Positions 13,042-13,136 of a stretch of 13,136 nt of DNA are shown here, piece after piece (within the stretch, counting starts at the first letter, position 1; each line of letters opens with the position of its first letter). This DNA is from Streptomyces sp. WM4235. Lineage in GTDB: Bacteria > Actinomycetota > Actinomycetes > Streptomycetales > Streptomycetaceae. The stretch is taken from NCBI RefSeq assembly GCF_001279725.1, contig NZ_LGDE01000022.1, positions 1 through 13,136 of the forward strand, read 5' to 3'. Under the pieces are notes generated by a model. That model was not told the origin of the DNA. It ran no database searches and was given only the letters and a program-made list of their open reading frames with translations. The translations under genes were made by a program, and so were the position numbers.

Positions 13042-13136
13042 GGTTCCCCCGAGATGCGGGAAGTGGTGACAGGCTGTCAGATGGGTCGTATGAGAGGAAC
13101 CCAGACGATGTCTGCCCCGAGGAAGTACCCGCTGGA
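13039..13136 (+). mobile_element. Left end of an IS3-like insertion sequence (continues past window)
   Basis: The DsbA-like reading frame ends abruptly at TGAGGTTCCC, and 69 bases later a transposase gene begins with the IS3 OrfA N-terminus. TG-initial ends and a short leader are typical of IS3 elements. Within the leader TTCCC/GGGAA arms (about 13044-13062) and a TGACAG-G-CTGTCA palindrome (13067-13079) can fold. The other terminal repeat and target duplication lie outside the window, so the exact boundary is an inference. Confidence 0.6.
13108..13136 (+). CDS. IS3-family transposase OrfA, N-terminal 9 residues
   Basis: ATG 13108 opens MSAPRKYPL, matching the common start of IS3-family OrfA proteins in actinomycetes (M-x-APRKYP-x-ELRERAV). 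OrfA supplies the helix-turn-helix and normally joins OrfB, the DDE catalytic part, by programmed frameshifting. AGAGGA upstream can act as SD. Only nine codons are visible, so the call rests on that short but characteristic match plus the truncated gene just before it. Confidence 0.6.

Overview
The window comes from a high-GC actinomycete, almost certainly a Streptomyces or close relative. The intact genes have strongly G/C-biased third codon positions, GTG starts and GTGA/ATGA overlaps are common, a Streptomyces-type TAGRRT -10 box is present, and several products (DrrA-type ABC ATPase, ARMT1-like DUF89 protein, mycothiol-type DsbA protein) are typical of the group. These assignments come from reading motifs; no database search was possible.

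Left part (1-3529). A Pro/Gln-rich protein of unknown function leaves the window on the minus strand. Across a 346-base divergent control region lies a 924-residue HerA/DUF87-type ATPase on the plus strand (624-3398). It has clear Walker A and B motifs, a C-terminal Cys cluster and no recognisable nuclease or Sir2 partner inside the window. A possible 44-codon repeat-rich ORF overlaps its stop by ATGA.

Middle part (3530-9600). On the minus strand an intact ARMT1-like DUF89 metal-dependent phosphatase (3785-4984) is followed 9 bases later by the first third of a Nudix hydrolase. Around and beyond this pair the DNA is largely a gene graveyard: the last blade of a WD40 protein, an unrecognised C-terminal scrap, a frameshifted and truncated peptide deformylase, and a HEAT-repeat protein carrying a nonsense codon, three frameshifts and a visible 5-bp duplication. 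Apparently intact within it are a lipoprotein with six 12-residue repeats (5595-6314), an initiator tRNA-fMet with promoter and strong terminator (6942-7018), a 92-residue hypothetical protein and a small YbjQ/DUF74-like protein. A cluster of fragments next to a tRNA gene fits an old insertion/deletion hotspot; that is inference.

Right part (9612-13136). A two-domain YciI-like protein precedes a minus-strand ORF in which a DrrA-type ABC ATPase runs in frame into a TPR-like helical-repeat protein. The repeat protein is then cut by a TAA codon, and its final ~100 codons continue in the same frame. No ABC permease is present. Divergent from this ORF is a TetR-family regulator, with inverted repeats in the shared 92-bp intergenic region. 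The TetR stop overlaps the GTG start of a mycothiol-type DsbA-family protein, which is truncated at the left end of an IS3-like element whose OrfA start (MSAPRKYPL) closes the window.

No convincing complete new multi-gene system is visible. The most worthwhile leads are the in-frame ABC ATPase-TPR fusion, the orphan HerA ATPase with its coupled mini-ORFs, the DUF89-Nudix pair, and the twin palindromes at 7730-7785.
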